In this document: piece by piece, positions 35,281 through 44,905 of the stretch
How positions within the stretch are numbered: position 1 is the stretch's first letter
Layout: the number at the start of each line of letters is the position of its first letter
DNA from: Gammaproteobacteria bacterium
GTDB taxonomy: Bacteria > Pseudomonadota > Gammaproteobacteria > Steroidobacterales > Rariloculaceae
Direction of reading: 5' to 3'
Assembly (NCBI GenBank): GCA_022825505.1
Contig: JAJDWR010000036.1
Span: forward strand, 233,970-297,969
DNA length: 64,000 bases
Program-made: the position numbers and the translations under genes
Notes under the pieces: model-generated
Database searches by the model: none
Seen by the model: only the letters and a program-made list of their open reading frames with translations
Told to the model about the DNA's origin: nothing

Positions 35281-35356
35281 TGCGCCGGCTCGACCGGTTC
35301 ACAGCCGGCCATTCCCCGCCCTCGAGCGCACGTGCGAGGCAGGACGGCTGGACGAC

Positions 35357-38300
35357 ATGATCGCAGTACCCAAACCTGATTCCGCAGCCGGAAACCTTCC
35401 GCGTGCTGTGGGAGGCGATACCACCCTGCCCCTTCGCTTCATCACTGCGGCTTCCCTGTTCGACGGGCATGACGCCGCGATCAACATCATGCGGCGGCTG
35501 ATTCAGAACCATGGCGTCGAAGTCATCCATCTCGGCCACAACCGCGGCGTGGACGAGATCGTGCGCGCCGCGATCCAGGAGGACGCCGACGGCATCGCCG
35601 TGAGTTCCTACCAGGGCGGCCACATGGAGTTCTTCCGCTACACGATCGATCGGCTCGAGGAGTTTGGCGCGGGACACATCCGCGTCTTCGGCGGCGGCGG
35701 CGGAACGATCACGCCGGACGAGATCGACGAACTCATGGCGTACGGGGTGGAACGCATCTACCACCCCAACGACGGCATGTCCCTGGGGCTTGATGCCATG
35801 ATCGGCGACCTGATCGAGCGCACCCGCGCCCATCGTGCTTCGGTCGCGTCCCCTGCTTCGGAGAAAGACGCCCGGACCGGCACACAATTGACCCTGGCCT
35901 CTGCTACGGCCGCGCCAGGGGCCGCGGAAGGCCTGGAAGACGAGGTGGCGGTCGCACGTACGATGTCCGCCATCGAGGACGGGCTGTTCGGCACAGCCGA
36001 AATGGCGGCGCTGCGCAAGCGCTGGCGTGCCGCCTCGGCCACGGTGCCCGTAATCGGCATCACGGGGACTGGCGGTGCAGGCAAGAGCAGCGTCACCGAC
36101 GAGATCCTCAACCGCCTGCTCGCCCGCTTCCCGGCCATGCGCGTGGCCGTGCTCGCCGTGGACCCGACGCGCCGGCGCACGGGCGGGGCACTGCTGGCCG
36201 ACCGCATCCGCCTGAATTCACTGCGCTCGCCCAGGGTCTTCATGCGTTCCGTCGCGACGCGCCGACAGCACCTGGCCACCAGCCGCGTGCTGGGCGACCA
36301 GATACTGTTCATGCAGTCGCTGGGATTCGATCTGGTGCTGGTGGAAACCGCGGGCATCGGTCAGAGCGACACCGAGATCGTGGATGTGGTGGACTTCTCC
36401 CTTTACGTCATGACCGGCGATTACGGTGCGGCCAGCCAACTCGAAAAGATCGACATGCTCGACTACGCGGACCTCGTCGTGCTCAACAAGTACGACCAGC
36501 GCGGCGCCGAGGATGCACTGAGGGATGTACGCAAACAGTGGAAGAGAAACCGGCTGCAGTTTCATGTCCCCGACGACGACATCCCGGTCTACCCGACCAT
36601 TGCGAGCCAATTCGGCGATCCCGGGCTCACGCGGATGTTCATCGAACTCTGCCGGCGTGTCGCCGACAAGCTCTCGCTGGATGCCACGCGGTGGGATTCC
36701 GGGTTGAAGGTCCCCACCGACCCCCCGCGAGCGCTGGCGCTCATACCCGGAAACCGAATTCGGTACCTCGCCGAAATCAGCGAACAGGGACGCGACATCA
36801 ACGAAACCGTCCGGGTCCGTGCGAAATCGGCAAGTCGATTGCAGCACCTCCATGAAGCGCTGCGGGAACTGGGCGATTCCGAGTTGCCGGAGCCTTTCGA
36901 CGGCTTTGGACAGGCCGCGCTCGCGGACGGGTCGGATCCTTCGATAACCGCGCTGCGGCGACGTTACCAGGAGACCCTCGACGAACTCGATGCAGAAGCC
37001 CTCGACCTGCTCGGAACCTGGCCCGAACGCAGAAAGGCAACCCGGGACGAGCGCTACAGCTACCGTGTGCGCGGCAAGGAGGTGACGGGCAGCAATTACC
37101 GGCAGTCCCTGAGCGGACTGAACATACCCAAGATCGCGGTTCCGAACCTGCGGGACTGGGGCGACCGGCTCACGTTCTTGATGAAGGAAAACCTGCCCGG
37201 CTCCTATCCCTACACGGCCGGTGTCTATCCCTACCGGCGCGCAGCAGAGGAACCGACCCGGATGTTTGCCGGCGAGGGGACGCCGGAGCGGACCAACCGG
37301 CGCTTCCACTACCTGGCCCGCGGGCACGAGGCATCGCGGCTCTCCACGGCATTCGATTCGGTGACGCTGTATGGAGAGGACCCCCACGAGCGTCCGGACA
37401 TCTACGGCAAGGTCGGTAATTCGGGCGTTTCCATCGCCACCGTGGACGACATGAAGAAGCTGTATTCCGGATTCGATCTCTGCGACCCGGCCACTTCCGT
37501 GTCCATGACCATCAACGGCCCTGCGCCGATGATCCTTGCGTTCTTCATGAACGCGGCGATCGATCAGCAGGTGGAGAAGCACCTGCGGGAATCGGGCGGG
37601 TGGACCGGGGCTGAAAAGAAGATCGAAGCCTGGTTCGCCGACCGGGAGCGCCCGCGATATGCGGGCGACCTGCCTTCCGGCAACGACGGACTCGGCCTCG
37701 CGCTGCTCGGGATCTCGGGCGACCGGCTCGTCCCCGCCGAGACCTACGAGAAGATCCGCGCGGCCACGCTGACATCGGTCCGGGGAACGGTCCAGGCAGA
37801 CATCCTCAAGGAAGACCAGGCCCAGAACACCTGCATCTTCTCCACCGAATTCGCCATGAAAGTGATGGGCGACGTGCAGCAGTACTTTACCGACAATCGC
37901 GTCTCCAACTACTACAGCGTATCCATCAGCGGCTATCACATCGCCGAGGCCGGCGCCAATCCCATCAGCCAACTCGCCTTCACGCTGGCCAACGGATTCA
38001 CCATCGTCGAGTACTACCTGGCCCGCGGCATGGACATCGACGATTTTGCGCCCAACCTGAGCTTCTTCTTCTCCAACGGCATGGACCCGGAATACACGGT
38101 TATCGGCCGGGTGGCGCGGCGGATCTGGGCACGCGCCATGCGCGAGCGCTACGGCGCCAACGCCCGCAGCCAGATGCTCAAGTACCACATCCAGACGTCC
38201 GGCCGCAGCCTGCACGCCCAGGAAATCTCCTTCAACGACATCCGCACAACACTGCAGGCGCTGTACGCGCTACTGGACAACTGCAACAGCCTGCACACCA

Positions 38301-38884
38301 ACGCCTTCGACGAAGCCATCACGACGCCCACCGAGCATTCGGTGCGCCGTGCCGTGGCCATCCAGTTGATTATCGCCCGGGAACTGGGGCTCAACTACTG
38401 CGAAAACGCCTTGCAGGGTTCGTTCATCGTCGACGAACTGACGGACCTGGTGGAGGAAGCCGTGCACAAGGAATTCGAGCGGATCTCGGAGCGCGGGGGC
38501 GTTCTCGGCGCCATGGACCGAATGTACCAGCGCGGCCGAATCCAGGACGAAAGCCTCTACTACGAGAGCCGCAAGCACGACGGTTCGTTCCCCATCGTCG
38601 GCGTCAACACCTTCCTGCCCGAGGCCGGGCAGGAGGACGAATCCCGCGGCAGGGAACTCATACGTTCCACGGAAGAAGAGAAACAGGCGCAGATCCGCAA
38701 CGTCCGAGCGTTTCAGGCCGCCCACGCGGATTCGTCAGCGAAGGCGCTGGAAAGCCTTCAACGGGTCGCGCGGGAGCGCGACAACGTCTTCGAGGAACTC
38801 ATGGAGACGGTCAGGTGCAGTTCCCTGGGCCAGATCTCCCATGCGCTCTACGCCGTGGGCGGCGAATACCGCCGCAACATGTAG
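35357..38884 (+). CDS. icmF: Fused isobutyryl-CoA mutase/G-protein chaperone IcmF
   Basis: The 1175-residue protein contains the three IcmF parts in order: a cobalamin-binding domain (residues about 27-160, with [10 protein letters not shown] carrying the cobalt-ligand His near 38), a MeaB-like GTPase (P-loop GTGGAGKSS near 236, ETAGIGQSD near 330, NKYD near 376), and the acyl-CoA mutase barrel (from about 560, with [12 protein letters not shown] near 616 and [20 protein letters not shown] near 856). It interconverts isobutyryl-CoA and n-butyryl-CoA, or related branched acyl-CoAs, using adenosylcobalamin, and the GTPase part guards cofactor loading. The Gln in NPISQLAF is typical of isobutyryl rather than methylmalonyl mutases. 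It is probably cytoplasmic and carries its own start 76 bases after the preceding gene. Confidence 0.95.
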   Translation: MIAVPKPDSAAGNLPRAVGGDTTLPLRFITAASLFDGHDAAINIMRRLIQNHGVEVIHLGHNRGVDEIVRAAIQEDADGIAVSSYQGGHMEFFRYTIDRLEEFGAGHIRVFGGGGGTITPDEIDELMAYGVERIYHPNDGMSLGLDAMIGDLIERTRAHRASVASPASEKDARTGTQLTLASATAAPGAAEGLEDEVAVARTMSAIEDGLFGTAEMAALRKRWRAASATVPVIGITGTGGAGKSSVTDEILNRLLARFPAMRVAVLAVDPTRRRTGGALLADRIRLNSLRSPRVFMRSVATRRQHLATSRVLGDQILFMQSLGFDLVLVETAGIGQSDTEIVDVVDFSLYVMTGDYGAASQLEKIDMLDYADLVVLNKYDQRGAEDALRDVRKQWKRNRLQFHVPDDDIPVYPTIASQFGDPGLTRMFIELCRRVADKLSLDATRWDSGLKVPTDPPRALALIPGNRIRYLAEISEQGRDINETVRVRAKSASRLQHLHEALRELGDSELPEPFDGFGQAALADGSDPSITALRRRYQETLDELDAEALDLLGTWPERRKATRDERYSYRVRGKEVTGSNYRQSLSGLNIPKIAVPNLRDWGDRLTFLMKENLPGSYPYTAGVYPYRRAAEEPTRMFAGEGTPERTNRRFHYLARGHEASRLSTAFDSVTLYGEDPHERPDIYGKVGNSGVSIATVDDMKKLYSGFDLCDPATSVSMTINGPAPMILAFFMNAAIDQQVEKHLRESGGWTGAEKKIEAWFADRERPRYAGDLPSGNDGLGLALLGISGDRLVPAETYEKIRAATLTSVRGTVQADILKEDQAQNTCIFSTEFAMKVMGDVQQYFTDNRVSNYYSVSISGYHIAEAGANPISQLAFTLANGFTIVEYYLARGMDIDDFAPNLSFFFSNGMDPEYTVIGRVARRIWARAMRERYGANARSQMLKYHIQTSGRSLHAQEISFNDIRTTLQALYALLDNCNSLHTNAFDEAITTPTEHSVRRAVAIQLIIARELGLNYCENALQGSFIVDELTDLVEEAVHKEFERISERGGVLGAMDRMYQRGRIQDESLYYESRKHDGSFPIVGVNTFLPEAGQEDESRGRELIRSTEEEKQAQIRNVRAFQAAHADSSAKALESLQRVARERDNVFEELMETVRCSSLGQISHALYAVGGEYRRNM

Positions 38885-39064
38885 CCCCACTCCAGGCTTG
38901 GGTATCGGACTGGCAGCGATGGATTACGCCCGCGATTACATCACGGAGCGCCGGCAATCGGGCCTTGCCATTGATGCGTCCACGGCGGATTGCTCTATGT
39001 GACCCTGCCGGGCCGGGTCGAGTCAGCCTGGTTCCGCCTCCAAAATACGTCAAGCTACTGCAAA

Positions 39065-42037
39065 CTAGAAATCGTACCGGAGACTGACTCCGTACACCTG
39101 CGGGTCCCCGATGAAGGCGTTGTAGGTGCCGGTCTGCAACGGGGCGTCGAAGATGGTCACGGAATAGTCCGTGCCGGTGATGTTCTGCCCCCAGAAATCA
39201 ACGGTCCACGGACTCACCCCACCCGCAGAATTGAAGATCAGCCGGGCATTGACCACCGTGTAGGCATCCTGGTGCTTAATGGGGTTCAGATCTGCGCCAG
39301 TGTTGTGATCGCTCGTGTAGCGCGCGTCTATATGAAACGCGCCTGCCAGCGGGCCCAGCGGGAAGCGCACGGTGAAACCGCCGACGCCCGTCACCTTCGG
39401 CGCGTGCGTCAACTGCCGCCCGGCACGATCTTCGTGCTCCGGACTGCTGCCGAATCGCACGTCCGCATAGGTCAGACCGCCAAAGATCTCGACGTTGTTG
39501 TTGACCACGCCGCGCGCCTCGATCTCCACACCCTTCGATGTTACTTCAGGGACGTTGAGCGCTTCGAACGCAAAGCCCTTGAACGCCGTGAGCTGATAAC
39601 CCTCGAAGTCCTCGTGGAACAGGCTGATATCCAGCAGTCCGCGCCAGTCATCGAGGCTGAACTTGGCCCCTACCTCGTACGTATCGACAGTTTCCGGGAG
39701 GAATATCCATTGGTCGATACCGGGGAGCTGAGGCGTGCCCACCAGCGACGTCAGTATCGGGCTGGTCAGGCCGCTGCGGTCCATGTTGAATCCGCCGGCC
39801 TTGTAGCCCCGGGAATAGCCGCCGTACACAAGGTGATCGCCGATATTCCGGGATAGCCGCAGAGTCCCCGTGGCCTCATCCTCGGCGAGGTCGCCCACGT
39901 ACCTTCCATCCCGGGTAGGATCGGCAAACGGGTTGCAGCCCAGCGCCACGATCGCACCCAGTCCTTCGGCCAAGGCGGGGTCAGTGAGCAGTTGCCGGCC
40001 GCCCGCGGCCACTTGCGGGAGCCCAGGAAGCAACTGGGCCGCTCCGGCCTGGATTCCGGTAACGGCGCCTTCGAGCGCTTGAGCGCCGCCGACCAGTTCA
40101 GCCAGCTGCTGGTTGAACCCCGGCGGCAGCATGCCGGCCACCGGCGGCGGCAGCATGGCGGCCAATTGCCCAAGCTGACCGGCGAATGCCTGCAGTTCCG
40201 CTGTCGGCACTGACAGTGTCTGCAGTTGTGCCGAATAAGCGCCGAGTGCCTGCGCATAGGCGCCCACGCCGTGGAGATAGGCCTCATTGGCCTGCAGCGA
40301 ACCGAGGAACTGCTGGCTGAACGGCAGGCAAACCTGATCCGTGGAGACCAGGTTCGCCGTCATGGACTTGTCTTCAACGGTATAACGCAAGCCCAGTGTC
40401 AGCTCGAAGTCGTTCTGCAATTCCAGCGTGTTGTGCGTAAACAGCGCCCACGACTGCGATTCCTGCTCGTATGAGTCCCTGGCGCCGTGCCCGTGCAGAT
40501 TGGCGCCGGCTATTCGTTCGTATCCCGGCCAGGGATTGAACCCAAAGCCCGGGAAGGATGGCAACATGGCCGACAGCGTCGGCGCCGTCGGTATGGTCGG
40601 CACCGTCGGCAATGGGACCCCGGGCGGAAGCAGCGGTGCGAACGGCGCCAGCGCGGCGCCCAACTGCGACAGGCCGGACGACAGTCCCGCCAGCCCGGCG
40701 GACAATCCCGCTGCGCCGACAGCGATGTCGTTCGCACCGACCGCCAGCGCATCGAGCTGCGCAAGCTGGCGGAACCCATCGAATCCGGCGCCAATCCCGG
40801 CCGCAGCCTGCTGCGCGATCCCGTTCGCGTAGAAGCTGTAGCCGAAACCGAAATCAAGCGCGTCTTCGTACGGCAAGTACTCGTCGGCAAAGTAGGCGCC
40901 CACCAGCCAGTCCAGCGGTCCGGACTGGCCGTTGAGGCGGATTTCCTGGGAAAACGTCTCGAAGCCGAGGTTGAATTGGCCGTGAGGCCGTTCACCCATG
41001 TCCATCGCCGAAAAGTCGATGTCCATTTCGCGCGATGTTTCCCAGTCGCGTTTCGCGGTCACGCTCACCAGGCGGGCGAACGGCAAATCCGCGTCGACCT
41101 CCAGCGACACGCCGCCCTCCTTGACGGCCTGGTAGTAACCGGAAGTCTCCGTGACCGTGGCCCCGCGGGCAAACGGATCGAAGGCGATACCCACGGTACT
41201 CGGATTCTGAGTCTGGAGCTGCGCGATCTGGTGGATCGCGGCCGACGTGGGTCCTTCGATCAGGCCCACCGCCGCACAGCAGTTTTCATCGCGGTCGGTA
41301 TAGTCGCCGATCACGCGCAAGCGCACCGTGTCGGAAGGTTCGAATACCATCTGCCCGCGAATGAACGTGCGGTCGCGATTGTTGAAGTTGCGGTCGTAGT
41401 TGAGGTCTTCCAGAAACCCGTCGCGCTGGAAGAACACCGCATCCAGCCGCGCCGAGGCGTCCTGCCCGATGCTGCCGCTGACACCGGCTTCGACCCGATT
41501 CGTGCCGTAGGAGCCGATACTGAGATCGGCGTAGCCCGAACCATCGGGATCGGGCAGCGCAGTAATGATACTGACGACGCCGGCCGAACTGTTGCGGCCA
41601 AACAGCGTGCCCTGCGGCCCGCGGAGCACCTCGATGCGCTCGATGGCGCCCAGCTCGGTCAGTCCTACGGTGGCCCGGTTGCGGTACACCCCGTCCACGT
41701 ACATGCCGACGGACGATTCCAGTCCCGGGTTGTCGCTGTTGGTACCCACGCCTCGAATTCGCGCCGTGACGCCGACGGATTCCGCCTGCCCGGAGGCGAC
41801 ATGGAAGCTCGGGGCGACGCGCATCAACTCCATGATGTCCGTCACCCGGCTGAGTTCGATCCGCTGGGCGTCATACGCCGACACGGCCAGCGGCACGTCT
41901 GTGACCGACTCCTCGCGCCGGGTTGCGGTGACGATGATCTGCTCGATAACCAGTTCTTCAGCCGGCGGAGCGTCGGTTTCCTGTGCTGTCGCCGCAACGG
42001 CGAACAGACCGGAGAAAATTACCAGTGAACGCATCAT
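39065..42037 (-). CDS. TonB-dependent outer-membrane receptor 3 with large Ala/Gly/Pro-rich loops
   Basis: The 990-residue protein has a signal peptide (MMRSLVIFSGLFAVAATAQ), a TonB-box-like IEQIIVTATRREESVTDVP, plug motifs (ARIRGVGTNSDNPG, YVDGVYRNR, IEVLRGPQGTLFGRNSSAGVVS) and a barrel ending in YGVSLRYDF. Two insertions interrupt the barrel at about residues 400-505 and 565-705. They are rich in Ala, Gly, Leu, Pro and Gln with a repeated GL-x-GL pattern (AAGLSAGLAGLSSGLSQLGAAL, here split across a loop) and would be extracellular loops. Homologous receptors of this type usually run 750-800 residues. The start has GGGAGG about 10 bases upstream. It is the last gene before a 215-base gap from the MFS genes. 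Confidence 0.92.
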   Translation of the reverse strand: MMRSLVIFSGLFAVAATAQETDAPPAEELVIEQIIVTATRREESVTDVPLAVSAYDAQRIELSRVTDIMELMRVAPSFHVASGQAESVGVTARIRGVGTNSDNPGLESSVGMYVDGVYRNRATVGLTELGAIERIEVLRGPQGTLFGRNSSAGVVSIITALPDPDGSGYADLSIGSYGTNRVEAGVSGSIGQDASARLDAVFFQRDGFLEDLNYDRNFNNRDRTFIRGQMVFEPSDTVRLRVIGDYTDRDENCCAAVGLIEGPTSAAIHQIAQLQTQNPSTVGIAFDPFARGATVTETSGYYQAVKEGGVSLEVDADLPFARLVSVTAKRDWETSREMDIDFSAMDMGERPHGQFNLGFETFSQEIRLNGQSGPLDWLVGAYFADEYLPYEDALDFGFGYSFYANGIAQQAAAGIGAGFDGFRQLAQLDALAVGANDIAVGAAGLSAGLAGLSSGLSQLGAALAPFAPLLPPGVPLPTVPTIPTAPTLSAMLPSFPGFGFNPWPGYERIAGANLHGHGARDSYEQESQSWALFTHNTLELQNDFELTLGLRYTVEDKSMTANLVSTDQVCLPFSQQFLGSLQANEAYLHGVGAYAQALGAYSAQLQTLSVPTAELQAFAGQLGQLAAMLPPPVAGMLPPGFNQQLAELVGGAQALEGAVTGIQAGAAQLLPGLPQVAAGGRQLLTDPALAEGLGAIVALGCNPFADPTRDGRYVGDLAEDEATGTLRLSRNIGDHLVYGGYSRGYKAGGFNMDRSGLTSPILTSLVGTPQLPGIDQWIFLPETVDTYEVGAKFSLDDWRGLLDISLFHEDFEGYQLTAFKGFAFEALNVPEVTSKGVEIEARGVVNNNVEIFGGLTYADVRFGSSPEHEDRAGRQLTHAPKVTGVGGFTVRFPLGPLAGAFHIDARYTSDHNTGADLNPIKHQDAYTVVNARLIFNSAGGVSPWTVDFWGQNITGTDYSVTIFDAPLQTGTYNAFIGDPQVYGVSLRYDF

Positions 42038-42252
42038 GAGACCTAAACCTCCCTAGCAGGCATGATGTTTACATTCGGAATGAATTCGTTGCGTCGGGGC
42101 GCGATTCTAAACGTTGTTGTATTTTTACCATCATTCGGTGTGCGCTCCCCCTGGCCACTCGACCGGGCCACGCTCACTGGCAGGATACCACAGGGGATTG
42201 GCGCGCCGGTGCGCCGTACGATCAGAAATACTTATCCACCCTAAAAGTAAAT

Positions 42253-43572
42253 CTAACCGGCATTGACGGGTCGCGTGAGCTTGCCGATTGCAAAAACGCT
42301 TGCCGCGCAGAGCAGCGCCGGGATCGCGCCGATCGCGAAGATCGTCTGGGTACCGAAGCCCTGTGCGAGCAGGGCGCCGCCGATCAGCGGACTTGCGATC
42401 GAACCGAAGCGGCCGACGGCCAGGGCCCAGCCGATTCCGGTGGACCGTGCCCGTGTCGGATACAGTCCGGTCGTCATCGTACCCAGCAACAGCGATGAAC
42501 CCAGCACGCTGAATCCGGTGCAGATGGCCACCAGGACCAACAGCGCGGTGGAGCTGACCGAGAACCCCAGTGCGAAGACGCAGACCGCCGCGAGCAGGTA
42601 GGTCGCGATCAGTACCTGCGCCGGCGAGATGCGGTCGCCAATGACGCCGAACAAAGTGCCGCCGACGACCCCGCCAAGGGCATACAGGGCCAGCACGTAG
42701 AGCGCGGTATCGATTGATATCCCGACAGCCGTGAACAGCGTCGGCATCCACAGGCCCAACAGGAAGACCAGGGACTGGTTCCCCAGGAACGCAAGCCAGA
42801 CGGTCAGCGTTATCGCGGTCTGCCGCCCGCCGAACAGCTCACGGATCGGGCCGCCCTTGTGTGTAACTTCGCCATGGGTATATTCGAATTCCGGCTTGTG
42901 GGCAAAGGACCTGTCGACCCGGCCCAGCAGCGCGCCCGCGGTTTCGGGCGCACAGCCGCGATTGACGAGAAACCGCAGCGATTCCGGCATCACCGCCACC
43001 ACGAGCGCCGCCAGTATCAGCGGAATCAGCCCGCCGAAGTAGAACACGTACGGCCAGCCCCCCAGACCGATCAGTGTCGGCCCGACGAACCCGGCGACCG
43101 TGGTGCCCATGGCAGCGCCGGAGTACATGAATGCCGTCAGTCCGTTGCGGACCTTGCGCGGCATGAACTCCAGCGTATAGGCCAGCGTGACCGGAATGCA
43201 CCCGCCCACGCCGATCCCGGTCACGAAACGAAACGCGATCAGTTCGTTCATGGTGCTCACCAGGGGCGTGGCGCACATGGACACGCCGGAGATCACGAGC
43301 ATGATGACGATGGTCCAGCGGCGGCCGATCCAGTCGCCCATGGCGCCGGCCGCGCTGGACCCGAACAGCACGCCGATCAGGGCGGAGGACAACGCCCAGG
43401 CGAACTCCGCGGGGTCAAGCCCCCACTCCCCGGAAACACTCGGTACCGTGGCCCCCATTGCGACCAGGTCGTAGCCGTCCATGATCATGATCAGGAAGCC
43501 GATCGCGATGATCAGGACGTGCAGCGGGCCGATACGGCTCTCTTCGATGACGCCGGTGATGTTGATCTTCAT
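42253..43572 (-). CDS. MFS transporter, aromatic acid:H+ symporter type (AAHS) 2
   Basis: The 439-residue membrane protein has about 12 predicted transmembrane helices and the AAHS signature in helix 1, IMDGYDLVAMGA. Loop motifs GDWIGRRWTIV (between helices 2 and 3) and FMPRKVRNGLTAFMYSG are typical of the major facilitator superfamily. AAHS members such as PcaK import benzoate-like acids with protons. The ATG at 43572 overlaps the stop of the upstream transporter by 4 bases. A longer overlapping frame that runs into the first transporter is out of phase and not a gene. It probably imports an aromatic or other carboxylate used by the sulfatase unit. Confidence 0.9.
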   Translation of the reverse strand: MKINITGVIEESRIGPLHVLIIAIGFLIMIMDGYDLVAMGATVPSVSGEWGLDPAEFAWALSSALIGVLFGSSAAGAMGDWIGRRWTIVIMLVISGVSMCATPLVSTMNELIAFRFVTGIGVGGCIPVTLAYTLEFMPRKVRNGLTAFMYSGAAMGTTVAGFVGPTLIGLGGWPYVFYFGGLIPLILAALVVAVMPESLRFLVNRGCAPETAGALLGRVDRSFAHKPEFEYTHGEVTHKGGPIRELFGGRQTAITLTVWLAFLGNQSLVFLLGLWMPTLFTAVGISIDTALYVLALYALGGVVGGTLFGVIGDRISPAQVLIATYLLAAVCVFALGFSVSSTALLVLVAICTGFSVLGSSLLLGTMTTGLYPTRARSTGIGWALAVGRFGSIASPLIGGALLAQGFGTQTIFAIGAIPALLCAASVFAIGKLTRPVNAG

Positions 43573-44903
43573 TCGGCGAATCTCGTCGCGGCCTCGCCCT
43601 GCCGTTGGCCGAGCACCAGCGCCGCAAGTGCGACGAACGGCACCACGGCAAACGCCGTCATCACCATGACGTTGGTCCAGTCCGCCCCATAGAGGTAACC
43701 CGCGAATATCGGACCGAGAATTGCCCCGAATCGACCCACGCCGATCGCCCAACCGGTCGCAGTCGACCGGCACGACGTCGGGTAAACGCGCGCTGCCAGA
43801 GCGTAAAGTCCGCCGATCGATCCGGAGAGAAATGCGCCCGCCGCCATGGAGGCCAGCGCGATACCGAGGAAACTGCTGCCCATCAGGCCGACAAGCACGA
43901 TGGCCGGCGCCGAAAGGCCGAGCGCCAGCTTGAGCAGCCGGACCAGGCCGAAGCGCGGCGAGTAGTACCCGATCGCCAGCATGCCGAACGTGCCGCCAAC
44001 GCTCACGAAGATGGTGGCCGACACTCCCGCGGCAAGCTCCACCCCGGTCGCCGTCAGGCTGGCGGGCAGCCAACTGAAGAGATAGTAGATGACCATGTAA
44101 ACCACGAAGAACGCCGTCCACATGACGAGCGTTGTCACCAGGAAGCGCGGAGACAGCAACTCTCTCACGCCCGTAGCACCTGTCGATGACTCGGGCTCGT
44201 GGGCCTCTCCTGCCGTCGCCGCGTCCTCCGGGACCCCCAGGCGCCGCAGGATCGCGCACAGCCTTTCCTGCCTGTCCGATCCGCCGCCCATGGCCAGAAA
44301 CCGGGTGGATTCCGGCAACGTGAACACGACGACAATCAGCAGCAGCAGGGACCCTGCCCCGCCCGTGAAGTACACGGCCCGCCAGCCCACTTCCTGGATC
44401 AGGAAGATGGCCAGTATTCCGCCGACCACGGCCCCGACGGTGTAGCCGGTGTGCATGACGTTGATGGAGAACGCCCGGCGCCGGGCGTTGGAGTATTCCG
44501 CGACCAGGGCATTCATGCTGGGCAGAATTCCACCGATCGCCAGACCGGTCACGAACCGCGCCGCCATCGCCTGGTAAACCGTGTCCACGAGGCCCGTCAC
44601 CAGCATGCCGACGGACGCCAGCGCCAGAAACCCGATGATCGCCGGTCGACGGCCGAACCGGTCTGCCAGGGGCGCCAGCAGGAACGATCCCAGCATCATG
44701 CCCGCGAGGCTCGAACTGAGCAACATCCCGAGCGTCTCCGGCGACAGGCCCCATTCGTCCCGGATGGCCGGCGCCGTAAAGCTGATGGCGAGGATGTCGA
44801 AGCCGTCAAAGAAATTCAGCGCGAAACAGAGCGCGACGACAAGGACCTGGAGCGGCCGCATGGGGCCTTCGTCCATGATGGTGCGGACATTTGCAGTGTT
44901 CAT
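43569..44903 (-). CDS. MFS transporter, aromatic acid:H+ symporter type (AAHS) 1
   Basis: This 444-residue protein is paralogous to the downstream transporter, with the helix-1 signature FFDGFDILAISF, the loop motif LADRFGRRPAIIGF, and TGLAIGGILPSMNALVAEYSNARRRAF. About 12 helices are evident. AAHS proteins are inner-membrane symporters for aromatic acids. Two tandem copies of one subfamily, coupled by a 4-base overlap, suggest either two related substrates or a two-part uptake arrangement; the former is more usual. The gene begins 2 bases after the sulfatase stop. Confidence 0.9.
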   Translation of the reverse strand: MNTANVRTIMDEGPMRPLQVLVVALCFALNFFDGFDILAISFTAPAIRDEWGLSPETLGMLLSSSLAGMMLGSFLLAPLADRFGRRPAIIGFLALASVGMLVTGLVDTVYQAMAARFVTGLAIGGILPSMNALVAEYSNARRRAFSINVMHTGYTVGAVVGGILAIFLIQEVGWRAVYFTGGAGSLLLLIVVVFTLPESTRFLAMGGGSDRQERLCAILRRLGVPEDAATAGEAHEPESSTGATGVRELLSPRFLVTTLVMWTAFFVVYMVIYYLFSWLPASLTATGVELAAGVSATIFVSVGGTFGMLAIGYYSPRFGLVRLLKLALGLSAPAIVLVGLMGSSFLGIALASMAAGAFLSGSIGGLYALAARVYPTSCRSTATGWAIGVGRFGAILGPIFAGYLYGADWTNVMVMTAFAVVPFVALAALVLGQRQGEAATRFAE

Positions 44904-44905
44904 GA

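Noticed and set aside
36218..38215. 665-codon minus-strand frame
   Set aside because: Antisense to icmF, with no family features.
40487..42028. 513-codon plus-strand frame
   Set aside because: Antisense to TonB receptor 3; no domain resemblance.
42253..44754. 833-codon minus-strand frame that appears to fuse two transporters
   Set aside because: The upstream part is out of phase with the first MFS gene. The true genes are 43569-44903 and 42253-43572 with an ATGA overlap.
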